From NCBI GenBank assembly GCA_938045805.1, contig CALIBL010000067.1:1-64000 (forward strand): 64,000 nucleotides of DNA, given 5' to 3'. Numbering within the stretch: the first letter of the stretch is position 1; every line of letters starts with the position of its first letter. Position numbers and translations under genes: made by a program. The stretch is from an uncultured Rubripirellula sp. (GTDB taxonomy: Bacteria > Planctomycetota > Planctomycetia > Pirellulales > Pirellulaceae). A model generated the notes under the pieces. It was not told the origin of the DNA. It was given only the letters and a program-made list of their open reading frames with translations, and searched no databases. Shown piece after piece: positions 19,072 to 27,986 of the stretch.

Positions 19072-20510
19072 CTCCCCACCTCCGCGACCGATTTACCGTC
19101 AAAGGGGCTTGCCAATGGACTAACGACAACCAGATCACCAGCCATTAGCCCATCTTTTTCCTCATAGGCTATTACATCATCTCCCTCCACCACGGCGCGT
19201 CGGACACGACGACTCACCAGAGTTCCATCGCGAACGCACCACACGATATCACCGGGCTGAATTGCCTTCTGTGGAACTCGTACCAAGGGCATCGGGGGAG
19301 TCACAAAAATATGCACCTTGACGAACATCCCTGTCATGAGTGCCGGTGGCTGAACCACTTTCCCAATCAAACCATCCGGTTCCGCGACACCGGCGACCAA
19401 CTCAACGTTCAGCGGTTGATCAATATGAACACGACACGGAACCATCCGAGTTTGCGCATCAATCCCAGCGCCGTCAAAACGATCCAGCACACCACTCCAC
19501 TGATACTCTCGTCCTTCCAATTCAAATCTCACGACAGCCTTGGCTTCAGGAAAGTCATATCCCGATGAAGATAGCTTTGTTGCGGCGGCAAGCTGCGAGG
19601 TACTTTCTCCCGCTTCCCGAGTGGTTCCATCCTGAGCGATGCTGGTCGATTGGTCACCTGCCGCGGTTTGATTGGCCGGTTGGCTTTGCCAGAGCCAATG
19701 CATCTGACGCATGTGAAGTTTGCAGGTCACATCGAACTGTGAATTGTCCTGCACCACAATCACTGAACTTCCAGCTTGCACATATCCATCTTGCTCAACG
19801 CTTTCATCAACAATCACGCCATCGAGCGGCGAGTAAACCTTGGTCCGTTCGAGTGCAAGCTTCGCTTTATCGAGGTTCGCTCTGACAAGATCTTTCCCAC
19901 TTTCCATGCGAACGAATCGCTGGCGGAGTAGATGTTGACTATCGGTGATCTCTCGAAGTGTATTTCGAGTTGAAAGTTCAGCTCGCATCGCCGCATCGAT
20001 TTCACTTTGGGACGCGGCCGCGGTCGATGACAGTCGCTGATTGCGTTCAAGTTGTCGGGTATCGATTGCAAGTTGCTGCGTGATCAATTCCTTCTGGTTT
20101 TCCGCAGTCTGTATCTCAACTTCAAGTTCGCGAATCATCGCATCAGCCTGTTGAAGCTCTTCTTCAAGTCGCTTTACATCCAACTGATAATCCCGTGGAT
20201 CGATTTCGATCAAGAGGTCGTCCTGACGAACTTCTCGACCTTTTCGGCAGTTCTCCGACTTACTTGAAACTCGCCCCTGCACCTCAGCGGCAATCTCGAC
20301 TTGCCGAAACGGAATCACCACGCCATCGACTTCAATCCGCAAATCTTGATCGTGACGCTCCGCTGGTAGCGTCTGCACCGCTGGAGCACCGTTGCGACTC
20401 GGTGGTCGCTTGGCTACCTCGGGTTCTCCCATGGCAAAGTAACCAAAGATGCTGCCGCCAACGATTGCCAAAGAAATAACAGACTGAACGATGATCCCGA
20501 GAGATTTCAT
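19068..20510 (-). CDS. RND efflux periplasmic adaptor (HlyD/MFP family)
   Basis: A 480-residue membrane-fusion protein, the periplasmic adaptor for the downstream RND permease. An N-terminal membrane anchor (about residues 6-28) precedes a lipoyl-like half (RQVEIAAEVQGRVSSK). An alpha-helical hairpin of heptads follows (about 110-205), then the second lipoyl half (LERTKVYSPLDGVIVDESV) and beta-barrel regions. Residues 270-315 hold a Gln/Ser/Thr/Ala-rich insert that looks disordered and is not typical of the family. The gene is first in the two-gene unit and its stop overlaps the permease start. Assignment is firm; substrate unknown. Confidence 0.93.
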   Translation of the reverse strand: MKSLGIIVQSVISLAIVGGSIFGYFAMGEPEVAKRPPSRNGAPAVQTLPAERHDQDLRIEVDGVVIPFRQVEIAAEVQGRVSSKSENCRKGREVRQDDLLIEIDPRDYQLDVKRLEEELQQADAMIRELEVEIQTAENQKELITQQLAIDTRQLERNQRLSSTAAASQSEIDAAMRAELSTRNTLREITDSQHLLRQRFVRMESGKDLVRANLDKAKLALERTKVYSPLDGVIVDESVEQDGYVQAGSSVIVVQDNSQFDVTCKLHMRQMHWLWQSQPANQTAAGDQSTSIAQDGTTREAGESTSQLAAATKLSSSGYDFPEAKAVVRFELEGREYQWSGVLDRFDGAGIDAQTRMVPCRVHIDQPLNVELVAGVAEPDGLIGKVVQPPALMTGMFVKVHIFVTPPMPLVRVPQKAIQPGDIVWCVRDGTLVSRRVRRAVVEGDDVIAYEEKDGLMAGDLVVVSPLASPFDGKSVAEVGR

Positions 20511-20855
20511 ATGCGATTCATTTCCTTTAACTTCCTTCAGGGATGATAACTGACCAACGAGGAGACCTTATCATCCCGCCCCAGCGCAAGGGCAAGGTTC
20601 CGCCTTCATCCAACAGTTTAGCCCAAAAGGTCGCAATTACAGTCCTCGTTGATAAAACGCATTGGATCTTTGTGCGAATTTCGGCTGCACAATTGATCCG
20701 AAGAGCAGGACTGATGGGAAAAGCCGACGAGTTGATCCAAAATAATGATTTGCACAATCAGACATGCGACAAGCCACACTAATGGCTAAACTACTCGAGG
20801 GGCCGTATCCTTCTGACGGCTTCGTCAAACAAAACTCAGCCGAGCGAATACCATT
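20511..20855. other. Divergent promoter region, adaptor/DUF1552
   Basis: These 345 bases separate the divergent RND adaptor and DUF1552 genes. Overlapping short frames of 60-80 codons occur on both strands, none with domain content or a good ribosome site. Both promoters must lie here, but I see no confident consensus boxes or operator repeat. Confidence 0.4.
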
Positions 20856-22160
20856 GTGAAACCCAACATCGACAACGCGCGACGCTCGTTCCTCAAAGCC
20901 TCTGGAATCGCAATCGCACTTCCAACCTTGATCTCCGATTGTCGATCGGTGGGTGCCTCAGAGGAAAAAGACTTATCCGGCGATGCGGGATCACCACCGA
21001 CCCGATTGGTGTGTGTTGGGAATGAGTTTGGGATGTACCCGGGTGCCTTTTGGCCAAGCTCCAAACATTCGGAATACGAACTCACTCCACTGCTTGAGCC
21101 TCTGGCGTCTCATACATCGGACTTCACACTGTTCGCCAATCTGGATCACGGCCTCAAAGGCGGTCACTTTGCAGTCCACACCTTCTTGACAGGGGTCAAA
21201 TCCGCAGATGCAAAGACGATGCCTGATGGCGGCATCAGTCTGGATCAGAGAGCGGCCGAGCATGTGGGTGCCAAAACGCGTTTCCCATCGCTAACCATCG
21301 GCTCAGAAAGCGGGCTCCATGGAGGTTGCCGGATGAGCTGGACGCGAACCGGCACCAGGGTACCACCCATTGAAGGACCAAGAGATCTTTTTCGATTACT
21401 GTTCATTGACCAGAAAGCCGAAGCGAAGCAAGCGAATCGCAACCGACTCGAACTTCAGGGATCGATTCTCGATACGGTCATGCAAGAAGCCAAGTCACTT
21501 GAAAAGAGAATCAACCCTTCTGACCAACACAAATTGAATGAATACCTCTCCTCCATTCGAGATGTTGAAATCAGCTTACAACTCCAGCGTCAGTGGCAAT
21601 CCGTCCCCAAGCCCAAGACAACAATGGAGGAGCCAAAGGATCTCGGCCTGACTCGTGATCTTCCCAAGCTCTACGACTTGATTGCACTGGCACTGCAGAC
21701 GGACTCGAGTCGGGTTGCAACGCTCGAAATTGGAGGCTCTTTTGCGGCTTCCGACATGGGAATCAAAAAAGGGTATCACTCGCTTTCACACCACGGTCAG
21801 GTTCAAGAAAACATTGATCTCTTGGTACAGATTGAGCGATACCAAGTCGAGCAATTCTCGAGATTCCTTGATCGCCTCAAGTCGATTAAGCAATCGGGAA
21901 CCGAACAAAGCCTTCTCGATTCAACCATCACTCTGTTCGGTAGCGGAATGGGTAATGGAAACTCCCACACCAACGACAATCTTCCTATCATCCTTGCTGG
22001 GGGTGGGTTCAAGCATGGCCGCCAACACATCTCCCCGAGCGAATCGGGGCGGCGAGTTCCACTTTGCAATCTGTATCTAAGCCTGCTTCAAAGGTTCGGG
22101 GTCGAAACAGAATCGTTCAGCACAAGCACCAGCACACTGAACGGACTGGAGCTCGCTTGA
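20856..22160 (+). CDS. DUF1552 family exported protein
   Basis: A 434-residue DUF1552 protein, in the same broad alkaline-phosphatase-like class as DUF1501. ARRSFLKASGIAIALP at residues 8-23 is a Tat-type signal. Recognisable parts are VGNEFGMYPGAFWP, NLDHGLKGGHFAVHTFLTG, HGGCRMSWTRTGTRVP and the late FGSGMGNGNSHTNDNLP with ILAGGGFKHG. The start is GTG at 20856 and the Shine-Dalgarno is weak. The downstream gene, 77 bases away, encodes the usual partner of this family (DUF1587/1592/1588/1585 with haem motifs), so the two probably work together in the periplasm. Biochemical function is unknown. Confidence 0.92.
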   Translation: MKPNIDNARRSFLKASGIAIALPTLISDCRSVGASEEKDLSGDAGSPPTRLVCVGNEFGMYPGAFWPSSKHSEYELTPLLEPLASHTSDFTLFANLDHGLKGGHFAVHTFLTGVKSADAKTMPDGGISLDQRAAEHVGAKTRFPSLTIGSESGLHGGCRMSWTRTGTRVPPIEGPRDLFRLLFIDQKAEAKQANRNRLELQGSILDTVMQEAKSLEKRINPSDQHKLNEYLSSIRDVEISLQLQRQWQSVPKPKTTMEEPKDLGLTRDLPKLYDLIALALQTDSSRVATLEIGGSFAASDMGIKKGYHSLSHHGQVQENIDLLVQIERYQVEQFSRFLDRLKSIKQSGTEQSLLDSTITLFGSGMGNGNSHTNDNLPIILAGGGFKHGRQHISPSESGRRVPLCNLYLSLLQRFGVETESFSTSTSTLNGLELA

Positions 22161-22237
22161 TGGCTTTGTGAGACTGCGAGTTGGATTCCAACGACACCAG
22201 CTATCATCGTTTCATCAACACCGCATACAAACCGCAG

Positions 22238-24754
22238 ATGGCCAATCCACACCTGCTAAAATTTTTATCATTGGGATTGTTATTCTGCTTGGCTTGTTGC
22301 TGCGTGTCGGACTTGGGTTCTGAAGAGCTCATAAAAAAGAACGCGGAGACACCTCAGCACCTTCATTTCGTTCAGCGTTACTGCATTGATTGCCACCATG
22401 GCGATGACCCGCAAGGCGACCGCAGTTTCGATCAACTTGGGACCAAAATCACCGCGGACGCTGATTTGGTGGATTATCAAGAAGTGGTTGACCAGCTGAA
22501 TCTGGGCAAGATGCCACCACGTGATGCGGACCAGCCAAGTGTGGCTGAGCGTCGCGAAGTCGTCGCTGTGATGTCAGCCAAGATCAAGGAGTATCAAGAT
22601 AAACACAAAGGTTCAAATGGCCGCACCCCACTGCGTCGCCTTAACGCTCGCGAATATCGCAACACCGTTCGCGATCTTTTTCAGCTCGACATGAGAATGT
22701 TTGATCCCACCACCAAGTTCCCTCGTGACCAAACCAGCGATTGGTTTGACAACCACGCCGAATCCCTCACCACCTCTGGTCATCTACTGCAGGCCTACCT
22801 CAATGCAGCAGAACAGGTGGTTAGTAAAGCAACTGGACATCCCGAAAAACCAGAGGCACAAGTCTGGTCTTTCACCGATCACTTTGATCAACAACCTGAG
22901 ATTGACCAGGTGCACCGCAAGACCAACGGCTTCACTCACCTAACCCTCTATGATGTGATCCATGCCGACAAACACGAAGGAGCCTACGCGCCGATCCATC
23001 AGTTCGCCGACGGCGTGCCCGCTGATGGTTTTTACGAGATACGCTTCGAAGCCGAAGCGATGAATCGTCAGCATCCCTACGACCCAGAATTTCTGGGAAT
23101 GGATCCCAGAGAACCGTTACGACTTGGTATCGTTGCAGGGCATCAAGATGCGGGTACGCTTCATTTACCTCAACCCATCGAGCCTCAGCTTGCAGAACAA
23201 ATACTAGCCGATGAGAAGCGATGGTACTCCGCAATGGTGTGGCTCGATGAAGGTTTCACCCCGCGATTCACCTTCCCCAATGGGTTAATGGATGCCAGAA
23301 ATCTTTGGAGTCGATTGATTCGCAAGTACCCAGATCAGTTCCCACCGGGAAGCAATCAAGGGATTGTCAAAGCGCGTTACAACGCGATTCATTTGGGAAA
23401 ACTGCCTCACATTCGAATTTACGAAGTTGAGATCAAGGGTCCGATCATCGACCAGTGGCCCACCGAGCCACAGCGATCCTTGTTTGGTAAAACTCTTACC
23501 CCCAATCAGCCACTCGCTGAATCGAACGTCACCGAGGCTTATCGCGAACAGATTTTGCACCTAGCAAGGCGAGCATACCGGAGACCACTTTTGAAGCACG
23601 AAGCGGATCGACTTCTCGCCTTCTTTGAAAGTCGATCGCAGGCAAGCGATCTTTACCATGAGAGTTTTCTAGACACCGTGAAGGTGATTCTTTGCTCACC
23701 CCACTTCCTCTATCTCAATGCGGACACGTATCAGGCGGATGAACTCACCTATTTATCCGCCCATGCCCTTGCGTCGCGTCTCTCGTACTTCCTTTGGTCC
23801 TCCATGCCAGATCATGAACTAATAGAGAGAGCCGACGACGGGACGCTGCTAGAAGAAAAGGTGCTGCGATCGCAAGCCGAGAGGATGCTACGTGATCCAA
23901 AAGCAGAAGCGTTTGCGACCGGATTCCTCGACAGTTGGCTTGGCCTTCGTGACCTCGGCGCGACTCCACCAGATCGCGGTCGATTCAATCATTTCTATCA
24001 CAAAGATCTGGATGCGGCGATGCGTCAGGAAACGCTTCTCTTCACGGCTCACATGCTCAGGGAGAACCTACCGACTATCAACTTCCTCGACTCCCACTTC
24101 ACTTTCGTGAACGCTCCCCTAGCTAAACATTACGGGATGGATCCAGTCGAGGGCTCAGGATTTGAAAAAGTCATGCTAACCGACCCATCTCGTGGTGGCC
24201 TGCTCGGACAAGCAAGCGTCCTTACGCTGACTGCCAACGGAATCGATACCTCACCGGTTGTACGAGGCGTTTGGGTTTTAGAACATCTCTTGGGCTTGCC
24301 GCCTTCACCGCCACCTCCAGATGTTGAACCACTCGATCCAGACATCCGCGGGGCAAAAACCATTCGAGACCAATTGGAAAAACATCGCAGCAATCCCGCC
24401 TGCTTCGATTGCCACCAAGAAATCGATCCACTTGGATTTGCTCTTGAGCAATTTGACCCAATCGGTGGAATTCGCAGTCGCTATCCTTCAGGCCAACCAA
24501 TTGATACATCAGGCGAACTTCCCAATGGCAGCAAGTTTCAAGGTATTGCAGGATTAAAAAAACAGCTCGTCCAACAACACGATTTTTTCTACCGTGCACT
24601 TGCCTCCAAGATGCTCACCTACGCAATCGGCCGACATGTTCAACCACTAGATCGTCGGCACATTGAAGCGGTTCTCGAAAAGACTGGTGAGTCGGTCCGA
24701 CTTCGTGATCTCGTGATCGAGACAGTGATGAGTGAAGTGTTCAGGCAACCATGA
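22238..24754 (+). CDS. Secreted DUF1587/DUF1592/DUF1588/DUF1585 protein with two CxxCH motifs
   Basis: An 838-residue planctomycete-type protein. A signal segment with a Cys cluster (LLFCLACCC, about residues 9-26) may be a lipoprotein signal. CIDCH near residue 54 is followed by a region typical of the N-terminal cytochrome domain. DUF1587 (RLNAREYRNTVRDLF), DUF1592 (RAYRRPLLKHEADRLL, then HALASRLSYFLWSSMPD), DUF1588 (GGLLGQASVLTLTANG) and DUF1585 follow. A second haem-type CFDCH lies within the C-terminal NPACFDCHQEIDPLGFALE. A TTG start at 22181 is possible; the ATG at 22238 gives a better signal. The protein pairs with DUF1552 upstream. Two haem c attachments are predicted from the motifs; the redox role is inference. 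Confidence 0.92.
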   Translation: MANPHLLKFLSLGLLFCLACCCVSDLGSEELIKKNAETPQHLHFVQRYCIDCHHGDDPQGDRSFDQLGTKITADADLVDYQEVVDQLNLGKMPPRDADQPSVAERREVVAVMSAKIKEYQDKHKGSNGRTPLRRLNAREYRNTVRDLFQLDMRMFDPTTKFPRDQTSDWFDNHAESLTTSGHLLQAYLNAAEQVVSKATGHPEKPEAQVWSFTDHFDQQPEIDQVHRKTNGFTHLTLYDVIHADKHEGAYAPIHQFADGVPADGFYEIRFEAEAMNRQHPYDPEFLGMDPREPLRLGIVAGHQDAGTLHLPQPIEPQLAEQILADEKRWYSAMVWLDEGFTPRFTFPNGLMDARNLWSRLIRKYPDQFPPGSNQGIVKARYNAIHLGKLPHIRIYEVEIKGPIIDQWPTEPQRSLFGKTLTPNQPLAESNVTEAYREQILHLARRAYRRPLLKHEADRLLAFFESRSQASDLYHESFLDTVKVILCSPHFLYLNADTYQADELTYLSAHALASRLSYFLWSSMPDHELIERADDGTLLEEKVLRSQAERMLRDPKAEAFATGFLDSWLGLRDLGATPPDRGRFNHFYHKDLDAAMRQETLLFTAHMLRENLPTINFLDSHFTFVNAPLAKHYGMDPVEGSGFEKVMLTDPSRGGLLGQASVLTLTANGIDTSPVVRGVWVLEHLLGLPPSPPPPDVEPLDPDIRGAKTIRDQLEKHRSNPACFDCHQEIDPLGFALEQFDPIGGIRSRYPSGQPIDTSGELPNGSKFQGIAGLKKQLVQQHDFFYRALASKMLTYAIGRHVQPLDRRHIEAVLEKTGESVRLRDLVIETVMSEVFRQP

Positions 24755-24774
24755 ACGGACTCTCATTCCACTGA

Positions 24775-26061
24775 TCAATTTGCCAGGCGAAATTGCCCAC
24801 CGGACTCATCGGCTAGACGCTTTAGAAACCCTTGCGTGAAACCATCAACCGCCACACCAATTGTGTTGAGGTTAAGATGACGGAATCGATTTCGATGCAA
24901 GATATCCATCAAGATCGACTGGTGTGAAACCAGCTCGCCGATGGTCGGCTTGCCGTCCGTTAGTAGGTACACCGCCTCAAGATCAGCATCGTAATCCAAA
25001 GCGGTGCGCAACGCACCGTAAGTGTTCGTCCGATCGCCGTACCCCAGTCCCCGCACAAACTCAATGGCCAAGTCCTTGTTTTCGATCGTGGCTTCAACCA
25101 ATCCATCGTTCCATTGATGGACGCGAGTATGAAAGGCAACGATTCCAAATTCCACATCGCCAGGCAGAGCTCTGATCGCCTTGATCAATTCACCTTTTGC
25201 ACGATCGAGACGCGGCATGCCGTACCAAGGATCCTTCATGCTGCTTGAGTGATCGAGGATAAAAAGAAGTCGCTTTGAATGGATCTCAATCCCGTAATAC
25301 TCTTGCGGGGCAAACTTCAGCCGATTCAGCGACGCTGGCTCAGAGTCGGACAGTTTAAAGAGTCCGCTAACACTGGCCAATCTCGCCTGGGGCTCATCTG
25401 CAACCTGAGTCATTTGACTTGAGAAGCCTTCGTCGAGTCGCTTTGAGAAGGCTTCGAAACGAACTTGATCGCCATTAAAATCTTCGATCGTCTGCTCATC
25501 AAAATAACGATCAACATGATATTGCAACTGGCCGTCTAAACCGCGCCTGAGGAGCAACAACGCTTCGGTCGCGTCAGGGTGATTCATTTCAATCAGTGAA
25601 CGAATCACCGAGAATCGGAAAGCGTAACTATCCAGGTAGGCCTCGCGTCGAGGAAGCCCCTTCAACTCATCAATGCTGTCAAGGTATCGGTGATGCCCCA
25701 ATTGACCAATCGCCAACATTGAAACATTCAAATCGCGATGTTTCATCAATCTAACAAGCGCAGCCTGAGCGTCTTCGCTCTTCAGCTTCCCGATCAATTC
25801 ACAAAGTGCAACCGTGCTTGCTTCAGGTGGACGATGGTCGCTGACCTCCTCTCCGTGCCTTTCAATCGCCTGGACAACAGAATCAAGCGATTTGGTCAGG
25901 CGTTCCACATTTAGCTGGAGTCGGTTGATCTCCCGAAACCGAGTGTTCTCGGAGGGAGCCACGAGCGACCTGAAAACAATATCATTTGCAAAGACGTTGC
26001 CAAATGCGAAAAGCCCTAAGATGCAGCTTGCGAAGGTACGAAAGATGCCTGAGTTTTTCAT
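24775..26061 (-). CDS. Secreted von Willebrand factor A domain protein
   Basis: A 428-residue exported protein. Residues 1-25 form a signal peptide (hydrophobic core FASCILGLFAFGN, cleavage near FAND). Residues 30-200 are helical and resemble HEAT-type repeats (AALVRLMKHRDLNVSMLAIGQLGHH). From about residue 225 a VWA domain begins with the metal-site motif DHSSSMK, preceded by the LLFIL strand, and continues through GIVAFHTRV and YLLTDGKPT. An upstream frame to 26151 lacks a signal peptide, so the ATG at 26061 is preferred. The final residues reach ESGGQFRLAN. A binding or scaffold role at the cell surface is likely; the ligand is unknown. The downstream DUF1592-type gene is convergent, 20 bases away. 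Confidence 0.85.
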   Translation of the reverse strand: MKNSGIFRTFASCILGLFAFGNVFANDIVFRSLVAPSENTRFREINRLQLNVERLTKSLDSVVQAIERHGEEVSDHRPPEASTVALCELIGKLKSEDAQAALVRLMKHRDLNVSMLAIGQLGHHRYLDSIDELKGLPRREAYLDSYAFRFSVIRSLIEMNHPDATEALLLLRRGLDGQLQYHVDRYFDEQTIEDFNGDQVRFEAFSKRLDEGFSSQMTQVADEPQARLASVSGLFKLSDSEPASLNRLKFAPQEYYGIEIHSKRLLFILDHSSSMKDPWYGMPRLDRAKGELIKAIRALPGDVEFGIVAFHTRVHQWNDGLVEATIENKDLAIEFVRGLGYGDRTNTYGALRTALDYDADLEAVYLLTDGKPTIGELVSHQSILMDILHRNRFRHLNLNTIGVAVDGFTQGFLKRLADESGGQFRLAN

Positions 26062-26426
26062 GGAAGCTAACCTGTTGAGGTCATCCATAACCCAGTGAAT
26101 CTGCACTTGAACAAGGAACAACAAACCGATTTCGGCTTGCACTGAAACCACGGCAGCTACGCCGCATGATCGAGTCCCATTGCATAAAACTCAGCGACAA
26201 GAGCAGAGTTTTATCTGTCAACCGTCAGAGTGCCCGCTGCCCTCGTAGCAGCGTAAAAACAATGTCCATGCTGAATCCTTGCCGATGATCAAGCAACGAA
26301 CGGATCACATGATTTAAAAATAACAGAAAACGTGCTGCTCTGCAGTCATCAGCCGTATTTCCCGCAATCTTTAACAAGACAGCGTGGGCTCAGAGCTTCA
26401 CGCAGTCCTGCCTAGAGAGGAAGCCT
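26062..26426. other. Intergenic region between FAD oxidoreductase and VWA gene
   Basis: These 365 bases upstream of the minus-strand VWA gene contain its promoter and the end of the preceding gene's transcript. I see no ORF with domain content. The only distinct structure is the short hairpin at the oxidoreductase stop, listed separately. Confidence 0.4.
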
Positions 26427-26436
26427 TTAGGCTTCC
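26419..26436 (-). other. Perfect hairpin enclosing the oxidoreductase stop codon
   Basis: GGAAGCC and GGCTTCC form a perfect 7-base inverted repeat with a four-base loop. The TAA stop of the oxidoreductase (26427-26429) lies in the loop. No T-run follows on the minus strand, so it is not a standard intrinsic terminator; it may affect mRNA 3' end stability or be chance. Confidence 0.4.
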
Positions 26437-27671
26437 ATGGCATTCATCTCGGCCCGCTTGATCGATGCATCCATATCCTCAAAGACGTCCCCTACACCTT
26501 CCTGGAAGACTCGCCCAATGAGAAGGTTTGTGACGTTACCTCGGTGCTCCGGGTGCTCCTTCATGAAGCGCCCGATGCTGAACTGCTTGTTGTAGAACGC
26601 ATGGACGAGCTTACGCACCCAAGTCGCTCCCTCTTTGAACTCGGGAATCCACCCACCCAACTGCTCGCCGCTTAGATCTTCTTTGCGAAATCCTTCGACC
26701 ACCGCATCTCCGGCTCGAACCCCCATCTCTAAGGCAAAGTAGACGCCGGATGAGTAGACTGGATCAATGAATCCGAGTGCGTCCCCAACAAGAACCCAGC
26801 CTGACCCAGCACTCTGGCTGGTCATGTATGAAAACTCTTTGGCAACGCGTATATCACCCAATTGCGTGGCTTTCTCCAATCGCGGTGCCAGCCCGGGGCA
26901 CTTCGCTAATTCTTCTTGGAACACGACTTCGGCTGAACCACGGCCCTTGAGCAGATATTCATGATCCGAAACGCAACCGATGCTTGTGATGCCGCGTGAG
27001 AGTGGAATGAACCAGAACCACGCTTGCTTGTCTTCGGTGTTAAGGATGATGGTCGCACCCGAGTTGTCACCATCACCCCGCATGGCGTCTTTGTAGTATG
27101 TCCAGATCGCAGCCTTTTTTAAATCCGGATCAACCTGCTTGAGACCAAGTTTGTTCGCAATGAATGATTGCTGTCCCGTTCCATCAATTACCACACGGCA
27201 AGCAATCTCGCGTTGCTCACCGTCTTGATCCTTTACCACCACACCGTTTGCGTTTCCTGCATCATCGAAAAGGACATCGACCAATCGTGTTCGATCGAAG
27301 GTATCGGCGCCCACCTCCGCCGCCCGATCAAACAGCATCTTGTCAAACTCGCTTCGTTCGACCTGCCAGGTATCACTGCAGTCCCGATCGTCGTGCTGCC
27401 TAAAGAAAAAAGGATCCGATTCCGTCCCGCGATGCGTGACGAACTGTACGCTCTTTTTGACTTGCCACCCCTGTTGACGAATCCGATCATTCACACCTAG
27501 CCTCTCCAACGCCCAAAATGTTTCGGGCATCAAAGATTCACCCACGTGGAATCGAGGCATGGCCTCACGCTCAATCAAAAGGGTGCTGTGACCACCTTCG
27601 GCAACAATAGTTGCAGCGGAAGCACCGGCGGGGCCTCCCCCAATCACCACGCAATCGTAGTTATCTTTCAT
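26427..27671 (-). CDS. FAD-dependent oxidoreductase, halogenase/geranylgeranyl-reductase-like
   Basis: A 414-residue flavoprotein. It opens with the dinucleotide-binding motif CVVIGGGPAGASAA, followed by RFHVGESLMPETFWALERLG, a stretch typical of flavin-dependent halogenases of the CmlS type and of related geranylgeranyl-reductase-like proteins. AWFWFIP matches the WxWxIP signature seen in flavin halogenases, and WVLVGDALGFIDPVYSSG is the second FAD-binding segment. The frame extends to 27818, but the ATG at 27671 (MKDNYDCVV) is the natural start. Halogenase and reductase relatives share much of this scaffold, so substrate and reaction are open. The gene is downstream of the zinc-ribbon membrane protein, with a 315-base gap, so they are probably separate units. 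Confidence 0.78.
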   Translation of the reverse strand: MKDNYDCVVIGGGPAGASAATIVAEGGHSTLLIEREAMPRFHVGESLMPETFWALERLGVNDRIRQQGWQVKKSVQFVTHRGTESDPFFFRQHDDRDCSDTWQVERSEFDKMLFDRAAEVGADTFDRTRLVDVLFDDAGNANGVVVKDQDGEQREIACRVVIDGTGQQSFIANKLGLKQVDPDLKKAAIWTYYKDAMRGDGDNSGATIILNTEDKQAWFWFIPLSRGITSIGCVSDHEYLLKGRGSAEVVFQEELAKCPGLAPRLEKATQLGDIRVAKEFSYMTSQSAGSGWVLVGDALGFIDPVYSSGVYFALEMGVRAGDAVVEGFRKEDLSGEQLGGWIPEFKEGATWVRKLVHAFYNKQFSIGRFMKEHPEHRGNVTNLLIGRVFQEGVGDVFEDMDASIKRAEMNAMEA

Positions 27672-27986
27672 TGCTTCACTCCGATTCATCTCGATGGTCT
27701 CAGTCGTGTGGGCACATCTAAAAGCCCGGATCATCCGAGCGGTCTTGATCCTCAAAGAGGTTGGACGGGAAATCCAAAACCAACAAATCTCATCACTAGG
27801 AGGATATCTGCAGGTCAACCCAGCAGGGAGACCGCAAATAGAAGGAATTTTTAACCAACGTCATTTTGATCATCCGAGTCATCCATTTTGATCCTCAAGT
27901 TGCCCGAAATGATCAGGAAGGCAGCAAGGCCGAATGGCGTGCAAAAGCCGTGCTTGATCCTCTGATTTTCGCGCCCCCGCACTCGC
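27672..27986. other. Upstream region of the FAD oxidoreductase gene
   Basis: This 315-base gap between two same-direction minus-strand genes has short open frames only and no recognisable domain. It probably contains the promoter of the flavoprotein. I see no tRNA or obvious operator. Confidence 0.4.

Noticed and set aside
20543-20782. A 79-codon frame in the adaptor/DUF1552 divergent region
   Set aside because: Overlaps other frames on the opposite strand, no domain or ribosome site; likely chance.
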